Assembly (NCBI RefSeq): GCF_900184685.1
Contig: NZ_FXXL01000007.1
Location: 2,356,001 to 2,420,000, forward strand
From: Butyricimonas sp. Marseille-P3923
GTDB taxonomy: Bacteria; Bacteroidota; Bacteroidia; Bacteroidales; Marinifilaceae
DNA: 64,000 bases
Reading direction: 5' to 3'
The notes beneath the pieces were generated by a model, which ran no database searches, had not been told where the DNA came from, and was given only the letters and a program-made list of their open reading frames with translations. The position numbers and the translations under genes were made by a program. Positions 45,848 to 53,302 of the stretch are shown here, in pieces; the stretch's first letter is position 1, and the number at the start of each line of letters is the position of its first letter.

Positions 45848-46522
45848 TTAGTTATCCGTTTTTTCTCTTTTTTCTATATAAAAAATTTTCTTTAACAAGT
45901 CTATTTCCTGTGCTCTTATCACTTTCCCTTTATCCGCCATACGCCGTGACCGCATTAAACCTTTCAACGCCGTGTAAGACTGCGTTCCTATCCCCAGCTT
46001 AACATCAACCATACCTTTCATCTCCACTTTTCGGGCTAAATCGGAGATAACCATCTTCTGGTTCATCTCCCGATCCATCTCTTTCACGGGGCGGGATGCC
46101 GCGTTAACAGCACCTTTCATATTATTATGGGCAGTGATCAGATCGGAATTCATTTTGAAATCTTCCATGAAGAAACGGGGCAACACAACGACTTCAGCCA
46201 ATTGAATCGTATCCCGTACCATAAAAATGCCTAAAAGATAATCATCCTTTTTCAAAGTATCGGAAACAACAATTCGCACGGGTTCAAAACCAACGTGCGA
46301 AAAATACAACGTGTCGCCGACCTTTACATGCACGAAAAATCGTCCTTGGTTATCCACGCCCCGAACCACCTGCCCAAAACGATAAATCGCATCAGGTAGA
46401 GGCTGTACGCTATCTCGGTCACAAATCACCCCCGTAACAAATATATCCCGGTCATTCGTGTCTTGCCCCCGTAAACCAAGGCATAAAAAAATCAGAAGGA
46501 TAAAAAGGCTATGCCCTCTCAT
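45848..46522 (-). CDS. carboxypeptidase-like regulatory domain protein
   Basis: 224 residues with a signal peptide (about 1-19). Residues 28-95 form a CarboxypepD-reg-like beta fold ('VTGVICDRDSVQPLPDAIYRF', 'SHVGFEPVRIVV'). The remainder is helical and charged with no recognised domain. Exported, probably periplasmic. Its start overlaps the sigma factor gene by 14 bp; proteins of this kind accompany ECF genes in several Bacteroidota, but no anti-sigma function is shown. Confidence 0.8.
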   Translation of the reverse strand: MRGHSLFILLIFLCLGLRGQDTNDRDIFVTGVICDRDSVQPLPDAIYRFGQVVRGVDNQGRFFVHVKVGDTLYFSHVGFEPVRIVVSDTLKKDDYLLGIFMVRDTIQLAEVVVLPRFFMEDFKMNSDLITAHNNMKGAVNAASRPVKEMDREMNQKMVISDLARKVEMKGMVDVKLGIGTQSYTALKGLMRSRRMADKGKVIRAQEIDLLKKIFYIEKREKTDN

Positions 46523-47129
46523 TTTCTCTGGCTATTTCCGTGTTCTGCAAAATATTCAGCAACAACTCCCTAGCCCGAAATAATTGAGCTTTCACGGTCC
46601 CTAGCGGGATTGCCAGTTCCTGTGCAATTTCTTCGTAAGAATACTCCTCAAAATAACGTAATTCTATCAATTGACGGTAACGGCCTTTCAGCATAGCGAC
46701 TTTTTCCCGCATGAACTCAGCCCGTTGCTTGCGTATCGTTTCCTCTTCCGGGGTCAGTACGTCAGCCGGCACACTATTAATATACCCGCGATCGTCAGGA
46801 TTAATATCATCCTTATCCAAGGAAACAATTTTCGCTTTCTTCTTCCGAATAAAATCAATCGTGTTATTAGAAGCGATTTTAAACAACCAAGTACTGAATG
46901 CAAACTGAGGCGAATAGTAATTCAAACTCGCAAAAGCCTTCTCGAATGCCTCGAACATCAAGTCCTCCGCATCCGTTCTGTTATTCACCATCTTCAGTAT
47001 CATAAAGTACACTGAGTCCTTATACCGCTTAAATAATTCGGCATAGGCTTTTTCATCTCCCGTTATTGCTCTTTTCACGACTTTGTAATCGTAGAGAGCT
47101 TTCTCTGACAAGTTGTTATTTAGCTCCAT
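46509..47129 (-). CDS. ECF sigma factor, overlapping operon
   Basis: 206 residues. Region 2 ('ELFKRYKDSVYFMILKMVNNRTDAEDLMFEAFEKAF') and region 4 ('LKGRYRQLIELRYFEEYSYEEIAQELAIPLGTVKAQLFRARELL') are complete. It overlaps the glycosyltransferase gene upstream by 10 bp and the exported-protein gene downstream by 14 bp. No FecR gene is nearby, unlike the SusCD locus. Its regulon is unknown. Confidence 0.93.
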   Translation of the reverse strand: MELNNNLSEKALYDYKVVKRAITGDEKAYAELFKRYKDSVYFMILKMVNNRTDAEDLMFEAFEKAFASLNYYSPQFAFSTWLFKIASNNTIDFIRKKKAKIVSLDKDDINPDDRGYINSVPADVLTPEEETIRKQRAEFMREKVAMLKGRYRQLIELRYFEEYSYEEIAQELAIPLGTVKAQLFRARELLLNILQNTEIARENERA

Positions 47130-48250
47130 TTCTTTTTGTTAAAAAATGAATATCCATTCCAGTACCATCGATAAACAAAACCGACGGTACTAATAATAAA
47201 CGAAGTTAGGAATAATTTTTTTTGTTTCAGACAAATAGCGCAAATATTTAGCAAAACAAAATCTGTTAAAAATGCCATAATCATTATCGCGAACAAATAT
47301 ACCGGATACACGCCCGTGAAAATCAAACAAATAGAGAGCGTGTAAAAAATTAAACGCACTATCATACCTTTATCTATTCCTAATCTCTCCGTCATTGTCA
47401 ATCTCATCTTACTAGCATAATAATACGATATTTCGTTTACCTCTCCTTTTTTGTCACTTTTATCAATTATCACGTACGTATCCGGACACTTTATTGTTCT
47501 AACCGTTCCGAACTTCGATAATTCATTAACCATATCATTATCATATCCCAAATACGATTGTGAGTTCTTCGCGAATCCGCGGTTTTTAATGTAATACGAT
47601 TTTCGGTAAGCCATGTTACATCCATCACCGAAAATATATTTTTTATTTTTTACCAAGACTAACATTTCTAAAAAACGGAGAAAGCGGAAAGCCCGCCATG
47701 TAGTGATATTATGCTCACCCGGGGCGTAATTTGCGTAACCGACAACTACCGCCGTGTTTTCATCAAAATAAGATTGCATAGTCTCCACCCAATGCATCGT
47801 GGCAGGGCGACAGTGTATCTCGGAGAACAACAGAATATCATATTTTGCCGCGAGTACACCTATATTTATGGCTAATTTTTTCGTGAAACGAAATTTCGTG
47901 TCGGGAAAAATACGCGTACACCGCAACTCCGGATAATCTTTCTGAATCTCCGCCAACACATCCTGCGTGTCATCCTCCGAACATTCATCCACCACAATAA
48001 CCTCGTATTTACCATAGGCTTGCATCAAGAAACTAGGCAAATTTTTCCTTAAAGCCTCCGCGTTATTATGAGCGGTAATAATAACGGATACCCCCTCCCC
48101 TTCCGGCTTACCAAACGGTTTATCCTTCCGGGACACAATTATCACCCGTCGAATAATCAAGTACATATATATACATAACAACACGAGCAATGCGATTGCC
48201 CCGTACTTCAATATACCCGACTCTTCCCAAAAAACAAGCAAACTCTCCAT
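47120..48250 (-). CDS. family 2 glycosyltransferase, membrane-bound
   Basis: 376 residues. An N-terminal helix (about 15-35), then a GT-A fold with 'VSVIITAHNNAEALRKNLPSFL' and the metal-binding-region acids in 'VVDECSEDDT'. 'SYLGYDNDMVNEL' replaces the usual ED-acceptor motif. Two or three C-terminal helices lie at about 300-360. Sugar donor and acceptor are unknown. First gene of the overlapping trio. Confidence 0.88.
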   Translation of the reverse strand: MESLLVFWEESGILKYGAIALLVLLCIYMYLIIRRVIIVSRKDKPFGKPEGEGVSVIITAHNNAEALRKNLPSFLMQAYGKYEVIVVDECSEDDTQDVLAEIQKDYPELRCTRIFPDTKFRFTKKLAINIGVLAAKYDILLFSEIHCRPATMHWVETMQSYFDENTAVVVGYANYAPGEHNITTWRAFRFLRFLEMLVLVKNKKYIFGDGCNMAYRKSYYIKNRGFAKNSQSYLGYDNDMVNELSKFGTVRTIKCPDTYVIIDKSDKKGEVNEISYYYASKMRLTMTERLGIDKGMIVRLIFYTLSICLIFTGVYPVYLFAIMIMAFLTDFVLLNICAICLKQKKLFLTSFIISTVGFVYRWYWNGYSFFNKKKWS

Positions 48251-48287
48251 TTTTCAAATAATATATGTTTTCTCGATAAAAAACGGA

Positions 48288-48295
48288 CAAATATA
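48288..48295 (-). promoter_or_regulatory. -7 box TATATTTG for the glycosyltransferase-sigma operon
   Basis: TATATTTG on the minus strand; start near 48281, leader about 31 nt. Confidence 0.5.
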
Positions 48296-48380
48296 CTGAC
48301 TTTAATAAGGAAATTAACGTATTAATTAAATTAATTCATGTATATTAGTTCGATTTTACTAACATAAAGCTACTACAATT

Positions 48381-49571
48381 ATGGTACTACAAAAAACAAG
48401 AGGAATCATAGGAATACTCACCGGAGGAGGCGATGTTCCCGGCTTGAACCCCGCTATACGGGCGGTAACCATCAGAGCCTTGCGCGAAGGATATAAAGTA
48501 ATCGGAATACGACGAGGTTGGGGTGGTCTGATAGACATCGTGCGGGACCCGGAATACGATAACTCCAACAATTTCTTCGAGTTAACCGAAGAAATCGTGA
48601 ACAAAGCAGGGCGCACGGGAGGTACATTTCTTCACACGTCACGCACGCGGGCTTCACACGTTCCGAGGGCTAACGTGCCGAAACACCTGCAAGAACAATA
48701 CTCGGACGATATCAATGATTTAACCCCGGAGGTTCTGAAAAATCTCGAATTTATGGGGATAGATTACCTGATACCGATCGGGGGTGACGACACACTGAGT
48801 TACGCCGTCCGTCTGAGCAAAGAAAGTGTCAAGGTGGTCGCCATTCCCAAGACAATGGACAATGACGTACCGGGAACCGATTATTGCATCGGTTTCAGCA
48901 CTTGCATCACCAGAACGATTTCACTCACGCATGACTTGCGCACTTCTGCCGGATCACACGAACGTATTCTCGTGCTGGAAGTATTCGGGCGTTATGCCGG
49001 TTTCACCGCCATGCTACCCACGCTGGCAGGTGCGGCCAATCGTTGCGTGATCCCGGAATACGAATTCAATATCGAGCGCCTAACCGAATTACTTTGTGAA
49101 GACCGTTTCACGAACCCAAGCAAATACTCGGTAGTCCTCGTGTCGGAAGGGGCAACTTTCTGCGGCGGGAACATGATATTCCAAAGCGAAGAAACAGACA
49201 TGTTCGGGCACAAGAAGCTGGGAGGCATCGGGAACATGATTTCCGAACAACTCAAGGAACTTACCCCGCAATTCAATCACGGGCAAGTGATCAACACGAT
49301 AACCCAAAAACTGGGTTATCTTGTACGCTGCGGAGATCCGGACGCACTTGATTCCATCGTTCCCATGGCATACGGTAACCTTGCACTTGACTTGATAAAT
49401 AAAGGATTGCACGGGCGACTGGTTATCCTGCGTAACGGACGCTATGACAACGCTCCCATCGAAATCGTGACCAGCAGCAAGAAACTCGTGGATGTCCAGA
49501 AATTCTACAACACGGACAGACTACGTCCCAAATACAACAGTTTCGAATTTATGCCACAAATGATACTATAA
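48381..49571 (+). CDS. pfkA: 6-phosphofructokinase, likely pyrophosphate-dependent type
   Basis: 396 residues. It phosphorylates fructose 6-phosphate to the 1,6-bisphosphate. 'GILTGGGDVPGLNPAIR' near residue 11 binds phosphoryl donor; GGDDT at 134-138 and PKTMDND at 155-161 form the catalytic centre. ATP enzymes have Gly at the second Asp of GGDD (GGDGS) and Gly in PGTIDND. Asp and Lys at these positions are the signature of pyrophosphate-dependent enzymes. Automatic names usually say ATP-dependent; the residues argue otherwise. Single-gene transcript. Confidence 0.9.
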   Translation: MVLQKTRGIIGILTGGGDVPGLNPAIRAVTIRALREGYKVIGIRRGWGGLIDIVRDPEYDNSNNFFELTEEIVNKAGRTGGTFLHTSRTRASHVPRANVPKHLQEQYSDDINDLTPEVLKNLEFMGIDYLIPIGGDDTLSYAVRLSKESVKVVAIPKTMDNDVPGTDYCIGFSTCITRTISLTHDLRTSAGSHERILVLEVFGRYAGFTAMLPTLAGAANRCVIPEYEFNIERLTELLCEDRFTNPSKYSVVLVSEGATFCGGNMIFQSEETDMFGHKKLGGIGNMISEQLKELTPQFNHGQVINTITQKLGYLVRCGDPDALDSIVPMAYGNLALDLINKGLHGRLVILRNGRYDNAPIEIVTSSKKLVDVQKFYNTDRLRPKYNSFEFMPQMIL

Positions 49572-49597
49572 AGGAGGTGTGTTTTGACACACTTCCA

Positions 49598-49732
49598 GTC
49601 TGTAATGTCCATAAAGTCGAGCCTTCGGCTCCTAAAGTCTGTAAAGTCCATGATTTATAACATAATGATATAAATCAATTCTTTCGATACATTTGACCTT
49701 ACGACATTATGGACTTTCAGACCTTATGGACG
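49598..49732. repeat. 10-mer hairpin element (GTCCATAAAG type)
   Basis: Left arm from 49598 with GTCYRTAARG units interrupted by a small GAGCC-TTCG-GGCTC hairpin; right arm to 49732 with complementary units (CATTATGGAC, CCTTATGGAC). It lies after the phosphofructokinase gene. Confidence 0.7.
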
Positions 49733-49733
49733 A

Positions 49734-49755
49734 GAGGGGGTGTTTCGCCCCCCTC
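49734..49755. terminator. terminator pfk / small lipoprotein gene
   Basis: GAGGGGG/CCCCCTC stem with a roughly 7-nt loop, just beyond the lipoprotein stop codon. No long U-tract on either strand. Confidence 0.5.
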
Positions 49756-49757
49756 CT

Positions 49758-49970
49758 TTACTTTTTCACTTTCACCGCGGTAGAATCAGGTGCAATACTA
49801 TCCACCTCCACGACTACCTCCGACTCCTCGATGACAGTGCCCGTCGGTTGCTGGGCTTGATTACCCGATTGTACCTTACTCTTCTGGCTATTCCCGCAAG
49901 AAGCCAATGCCAATCCGGCAACAATAGTCACCATGCAAATCCATCCAATTCTTCCAAAAGTTCTCATCAT
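49758..49970 (-). CDS. small putative lipoprotein
   Basis: 70 residues. It has a basic start, a hydrophobic stretch and lipobox LALASC with Cys at 25, so it is probably lipidated. The 45-residue mature part is Gln/Ser-rich then acidic (EESEVVVEVDS) with a basic end. I do not recognise a family. It is preceded by the structured minus-strand RNA at 50036-50266, which could be its leader. Confidence 0.65.
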   Translation of the reverse strand: MMRTFGRIGWICMVTIVAGLALASCGNSQKSKVQSGNQAQQPTGTVIEESEVVVEVDSIAPDSTAVKVKK

Positions 49971-50035
49971 AATTAATTTTAGTTTAGCTAGAATACAATA
50001 ATAAATACTACGAGCATAATTGACAATATGTTACA

Positions 50036-50266
50036 AAAATAAGGTGGGTAACCATCACGGCCCCACCTTGACAAATTTAGAATTTTCAAAAATTGTTACG
50101 GAAAACATAACAATATCTTACTTGCATCGTTTAAACTAACAAAAGAAATGCCTCCGGCTTCTTATTAAACTAAGATCCCACTCCGAATTTAATAAAACGT
50201 GCATAGCACACCGGAGGCAATCTCTTCTGTGCAATACACGTTCATTTATCTTAATTCGAGTGGGAT
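50036..50266 (-). ncRNA. candidate structured small RNA with pseudoknot
   Basis: On the minus strand a TACATTTG promoter box (50271-50278) is followed at once by a long two-part stem-loop: outer stem 50251-50266 with 50175-50191, inner stem 50228-50242 with 50196-50210. The loop carries CCGGAGGCA (plus-strand letters) at 50211-50219, complementary over 9 bp to TGCCTCCGG at 50149-50157 beyond the stem, so an H-type pseudoknot can form. About 80 nt later a GC-rich hairpin with a U-tract (50041-50069) would end a transcript of about 230 nt. No open frame of note. It could be a trans-acting RNA or a leader of the lipoprotein gene. Confidence 0.5.
50041..50069 (-). terminator. terminator of the candidate small RNA
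   Basis: AAGGTGGG/CCCACCTT stem, 13-nt loop, followed on the minus strand by ATTTTTG. Confidence 0.7.
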
Positions 50267-50270
50267 GCTG

Positions 50271-50278
50271 CAAATGTA
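50271..50278 (-). promoter_or_regulatory. -7 box TACATTTG of the candidate small RNA
   Basis: TACATTTG on the minus strand matches TAnnTTTG. The predicted start coincides with the first paired base of the long hairpin. Confidence 0.55.
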
Positions 50279-50362
50279 AGCAATTAATTCCATAAACGGC
50301 AATAGTGAAGCGTTATTTTCGTGAAAGAATTAATACCTGACAACATTATTTTTTACTTTGAA

Positions 50363-50394
50363 TTTGGAAAAAAGAAAATCAATGCCTAGTTTTG
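50363..50394 (+). promoter_or_regulatory. promoter of the trp leader-trpB transcript
   Basis: TTTG at 50363-50366, 20 nt, then TAGTTTTG at 50387-50394, a full Bacteroidetes consensus promoter. Start predicted near 50401, 19 nt before the leader ATG. Confidence 0.8.
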
Positions 50395-50419
50395 CACCGA
50401 ACAAAGAGAAAGAAAGATT

Positions 50420-50488
50420 ATGATATACAATCAACACATAGCCCTTACTTGGTGGTGGCACCTCTTTAAACTTCATAGTAAACAATGA
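50420..50488 (+). CDS. trpL: tryptophan leader peptide (attenuator)
   Basis: 22 codons, MIYNQHIALTWWWHLFKLHS then KQ and stop, with three consecutive UGG codons at 50450-50458. Position between a consensus promoter and a terminator ahead of trpB, and the Trp run, identify it as an attenuation leader. The last codons (TAGTAAACAAT, 50476-50486) are complementary to the 5' arm of the terminator. A ribosome stalled at the Trp codons would leave them free to form the antiterminator; one that reaches the stop would mask them. It fits the Bacteroid-trp type of leader described for this phylum. Confidence 0.9.
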   Translation: MIYNQHIALTWWWHLFKLHSKQ

Positions 50489-50543
50489 GGTTATGTGATT
50501 GTATTGCATAATTGAAGATATAGAGAGAGCCTATTGTTTACTA
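50476..50543 (+). promoter_or_regulatory. antiterminator pairing of the trp leader
   Basis: TAGTAAACAAT (50476-50486) pairs perfectly over 11 bp with ATTGTTTACTA (50533-50543), which contains part of the terminator's 5' arm and loop. The two structures exclude each other. Confidence 0.8.
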
Positions 50544-50557
50544 GCAATAGGCTCTCT
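50524..50557 (+). terminator. trp attenuator terminator
   Basis: Perfect 13-bp stem AGAGAGCCTATTG/CAATAGGCTCTCT with an 8-nt loop, followed by TCTTTTTTATT. It stands 32 bp before the trpB start. Confidence 0.9.
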
Positions 50558-50588
50558 TCTTTTTTATTCACTATTAAAATCAGAAAAC

Positions 50589-51950
50589 ATGAAACAGATC
50601 AAGAAAATCCTGCTCACGGAGCAAGAAATGCCGACAACATGGTATAACATCGCGGCCGACATGCCGAACAAGCCTCTCCCCCCGCTTCACCCGGGCACGA
50701 AACAACCGTTGAAGCCAGAAGACCTTTACCCGCTGTTTGCCGAAGAACTGGCAAAACAAGAATTTTCCACGGAACGGTATATCGAGATCCCCGACGAAGT
50801 ACAAGACTTGTACAAAATCTGGAGATCAACCCCTCTCGTGCGGGCTTACGCGTTGGAAAAAGCTCTCGACACCCCGGCAAAAATCTATTTCAAAAACGAG
50901 GGAACGAGTCCTGCCGGTTCACACAAACCGAACACGGCAATCGCTCAAGCCTATTACAATTATAAACAGGGAATCAAACGAATCACCACGGAAACCGGTG
51001 GCGGACAATGGGGTACGGCACTCAGTTTTGCCTGCCAGCATTTCGGTCTGGACCTGAAAGTCTTCATGGTCAAGGTCAGCTACAACCAGAAACCCTACCG
51101 CAAACTCATGATGAACACGTGGGGTTCCGACGTGATCCCCTCCCCGAGCGAACTGACGGCAGCCGGAAGAAAGATATTGAGTGAATTTCCCGATTCCCCC
51201 GGCAGCTTGGGAATAGCCATTTCCGAAGCCGTTGAATTAGCCGCGCAAGACCCGCTGACGAATTACTCCCTCGGAAGCGTGTTGAACCACGTGTTGTTAC
51301 ACCAGACAATCATCGGAGAGGAAGCACTGTTACAAATGGAGAAAGCGGGAGATGAACCGGATATCGTGATCGGTTGCTTTGGCGGCGGTTCTAACTTCGC
51401 CGGAATCAGTTTCCCCTTTATCCGTCGCAACTTGAAAGAAGGTAAACACACCCGGGTTATCGCCGTGGAACCTCAATCCTGCCCGAAACTCACTCGCGGA
51501 AAATTCCAGTATGACTTCGGCGACACCGTCGGTCTCACGCCATTACTCCCCATGTACACGCTGGGACACGACTTCCAACCGGCAAGTATTCACGCGGGTG
51601 GCCTGCGTTATCACGGCGCAGGAGTTCTGGTCAGTCAATTATTGAAAGATCAACTCATGGAAGCCGTCGCGATACCCCAACTGGAAACATTCGAGGCAGG
51701 AATCCTGTTCGCTAAAACCGAAGGCATCATTCCCGCACCGGAATCCACCCATGCCATCGCCCAAGCTATTCGCGAAGCAAAAATCGCCAAGGAAGAAGGG
51801 AAAGCTAAAACAATCCTTTTCAACCTATCCGGACACGGAATGATCGATTTATTCGCTTACGAGCAATACCTTGGAGGTAACTTGCAAAATTTCGAACTTT
51901 CAGATCAGGAGATCGCTCAATCGTTGAATAAACTGGAGAAACTCATGTGA
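50589..51950 (+). CDS. trpB: tryptophan synthase beta chain, TrpB2 type
   Basis: 453 residues from the ATG at 50589 (MKQIKKILL). The frame is open to 50499, but that covers the terminator. It joins serine and indole to tryptophan with PLP: Schiff-base Lys113 in GSHKPNT, phosphate cradle [11 protein letters not shown], and '[18 protein letters not shown]'. Length and N-terminal extension ('[11 protein letters not shown]') are of the TrpB2 branch, not the usual TrpB paired with TrpA. No trpA or other trp gene is nearby. Trp attenuation shows it responds to tryptophan starvation, consistent with indole salvage or auxiliary synthesis. Confidence 0.93.
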   Translation: MKQIKKILLTEQEMPTTWYNIAADMPNKPLPPLHPGTKQPLKPEDLYPLFAEELAKQEFSTERYIEIPDEVQDLYKIWRSTPLVRAYALEKALDTPAKIYFKNEGTSPAGSHKPNTAIAQAYYNYKQGIKRITTETGGGQWGTALSFACQHFGLDLKVFMVKVSYNQKPYRKLMMNTWGSDVIPSPSELTAAGRKILSEFPDSPGSLGIAISEAVELAAQDPLTNYSLGSVLNHVLLHQTIIGEEALLQMEKAGDEPDIVIGCFGGGSNFAGISFPFIRRNLKEGKHTRVIAVEPQSCPKLTRGKFQYDFGDTVGLTPLLPMYTLGHDFQPASIHAGGLRYHGAGVLVSQLLKDQLMEAVAIPQLETFEAGILFAKTEGIIPAPESTHAIAQAIREAKIAKEEGKAKTILFNLSGHGMIDLFAYEQYLGGNLQNFELSDQEIAQSLNKLEKLM

Positions 51951-51960
51951 AGAGCAAATA

Positions 51961-52107
51961 AGTCCGTAAAGCCTATAAGGTCCATAAGGTCAAAAGTCCA
52001 TTGCCCCCACGGGACGTTTTGTTCACGATAGCAGAGCTGTCGGTGAAATCGTCCGGAGGGCACCATGACTTTGCAGACCTTATAGACTTTATGGACCTTA
52101 CGGACTT
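51961..52107. repeat. 10-mer hairpin element (GTCCATAAGG type)
   Basis: Left arm 51961-52008 with GTCCGTAAAG, GCCTATAAGG and GTCCATAAGG; right arm 52058-52107 with the complements. The roughly 50-nt middle is GC-rich. It separates trpB from prmA. Confidence 0.75.
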
Positions 52108-52121
52108 TTGACTATTTTTGC

Positions 52122-52129
52122 TACATTTG
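52122..52129 (+). promoter_or_regulatory. -7 box TACATTTG for prmA
   Basis: TACATTTG, 17 nt before the ATG at 52147. A second match, TATTTTTG, lies at 52113-52120. Confidence 0.5.
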
Positions 52130-52146
52130 CAAAAAAATCAGATAGC

Positions 52147-52998
52147 ATGTTTTATACAGAACTTACTTTCCATATCACTCCCCACGTGGAGGACATTGCC
52201 GATGCACTCATCGCCGAATTAGGCAACCTCGGTTACGACAGTTTCTCGTACACGGACGACGGTTTCAAAGCCTACATCCCATCAAAAGATTTCAAGCCGG
52301 AACAAGTTGAAGAAATGGAAATCCTCTCTTTCTTCCGCTCTCTGTACACCATTACATGGGAGAAAGCCGAAATCGAGAACCAAGACTGGAACAAAATATG
52401 GGAAGAAAACTTCACCCCCATACTCGTTCAAGATCGTATTCTGGTGCGGGCGGGTTTCCACCCCTCGATTGATAACATCGAACACGAAATCATCATCGAC
52501 CCGAAAATGAGTTTCGGTACCGGACACCACGCCACCACGGCTCTGATGCTGGAAAACATACTTGACATGAAACCCGAATTCAAGGGGAAAAAAGTACTCG
52601 ACATGGGGTGCGGCACGGGAATCCTATCTATTATGGCAGCACAAGCCGGGGCGACCACCCTCACCGGAATCGACATCGACGAGTGGGCTTATAACAATGC
52701 CATGGAGAACATCGCCACCAACAACGTGCAAAACATCCGTGTACTGATCGGTGACGCCGCTCTATTGGACGGCAAAGAACGTTACGACATCATCCTTGCC
52801 AACATCAACCGCAACATCCTGCTCAACGACATGCACGCCTACGTGAATGTATTGAACCCGAACGGTTACCTCATCATGAGCGGATTCTACACGGAAGATA
52901 TCCCCATGATCCGGGACAAAGCTGAAAGTCTGGGACTCAAATATCAATCCCACAAGATAAAAGACAACTGGACGGCTGTTATCTTCCATAACCTGTAA
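52147..52998 (+). CDS. prmA: ribosomal protein L11 methyltransferase
   Basis: 283 residues from the ATG at 52147 (MFYTELTFH). The frame reaches 52108 through the promoter, which is not coding. An N-terminal substrate-recognition domain (1-70) is followed by a Rossmann methyltransferase with 'VLDMGCGTGILSIMAAQAGA' for SAM and 'DIILANINRNILL' (the NxxxxxL catalytic segment). 'MSFGTGHHATT' is specific for PrmA. It trimethylates L11 at several amines. Confidence 0.95.
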   Translation: MFYTELTFHITPHVEDIADALIAELGNLGYDSFSYTDDGFKAYIPSKDFKPEQVEEMEILSFFRSLYTITWEKAEIENQDWNKIWEENFTPILVQDRILVRAGFHPSIDNIEHEIIIDPKMSFGTGHHATTALMLENILDMKPEFKGKKVLDMGCGTGILSIMAAQAGATTLTGIDIDEWAYNNAMENIATNNVQNIRVLIGDAALLDGKERYDIILANINRNILLNDMHAYVNVLNPNGYLIMSGFYTEDIPMIRDKAESLGLKYQSHKIKDNWTAVIFHNL

Positions 52999-53083
52999 CT
53001 CTGCAACGTGGCAAAACCACTTGAGGATACGGCGTTAAAAAAATGGATGCCGTTTCCCCAATCGTTAATATTTTAACAAGGTC

Positions 53084-53114
53084 TTGTTTTTTCAAATTCT
53101 ATATGCAATATTTG
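53084..53114 (+). promoter_or_regulatory. promoter of the Met leader-aspartokinase transcript
   Basis: TTG at 53084-53086, 20 nt, AATATTTG at 53107-53114: one mismatch to TAnnTTTG with correct spacing. Start predicted near 53121. Confidence 0.55.
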
Positions 53115-53137
53115 CATCGTGAAAACACAAAAGTAGT

Positions 53138-53206
53138 ATGATGACTCAAAATACAAACAAATATAAACATATGATGATGTGCATGCAAAGGCTCTTTGCA
53201 GGCTAA
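53138..53206 (+). CDS. methionine-rich leader peptide before aspartokinase
   Basis: 22 codons, MMTQNTNKYKHMMMCMQRLF then AG and stop (ATG at 53138; 53141 is also possible). Six of 22 residues are Met, five of the codons falling in or near the run ATG ATG ATG TGC ATG at 53171-53185. The run is followed by a TGCAAAG-GCT-CTTTGCA hairpin (53184-53200) and, after the stop, by a terminator. The arrangement and length parallel the trp leader 2.7 kb upstream. I infer attenuation by charged tRNA-Met; the effector is not proven. Confidence 0.7.
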   Translation: MMTQNTNKYKHMMMCMQRLFAG

Positions 53207-53241
53207 CGTACTGTTGTGAAAAAAACTGACGAAGAAGCCTG
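53184..53241 (+). promoter_or_regulatory. alternative pairings of the Met leader
   Basis: TGCAAAG/CTTTGCA (53184-53200) lies at the end of the leader frame. CAGGCT at 53199-53204 is complementary to AGCCTG at 53236-53241 in the terminator's 5' arm (6 bp plus two G-U pairs), giving an antiterminator when a ribosome stalls at the Met codons. Confidence 0.5.
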
Positions 53242-53262
53242 TGTGATTACACGGGCTTTTTT
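53235..53262 (+). terminator. attenuator terminator before aspartokinase
   Basis: AAGCCTGTGT/ACACGGGCTT, 10 bp with one G-U pair, GATT loop, then six T. It lies about 40 bp before the aspartokinase start. Confidence 0.85.
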
Positions 53263-53302
53263 CATGCGAAAAAATGAACGGATAAAACAAAAATAAAACA
53301 TT

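Noticed and set aside
50499-50588. 30-residue N-terminal extension of TrpB
   Set aside because: It would be read through the attenuator terminator; the ATG at 50589 gives the family start.
52999-53302. Thr/Ile-type leader for aspartokinase
   Set aside because: The leader frame has only two Thr codons and no Ile; Met codons are the ones clustered before the terminator.
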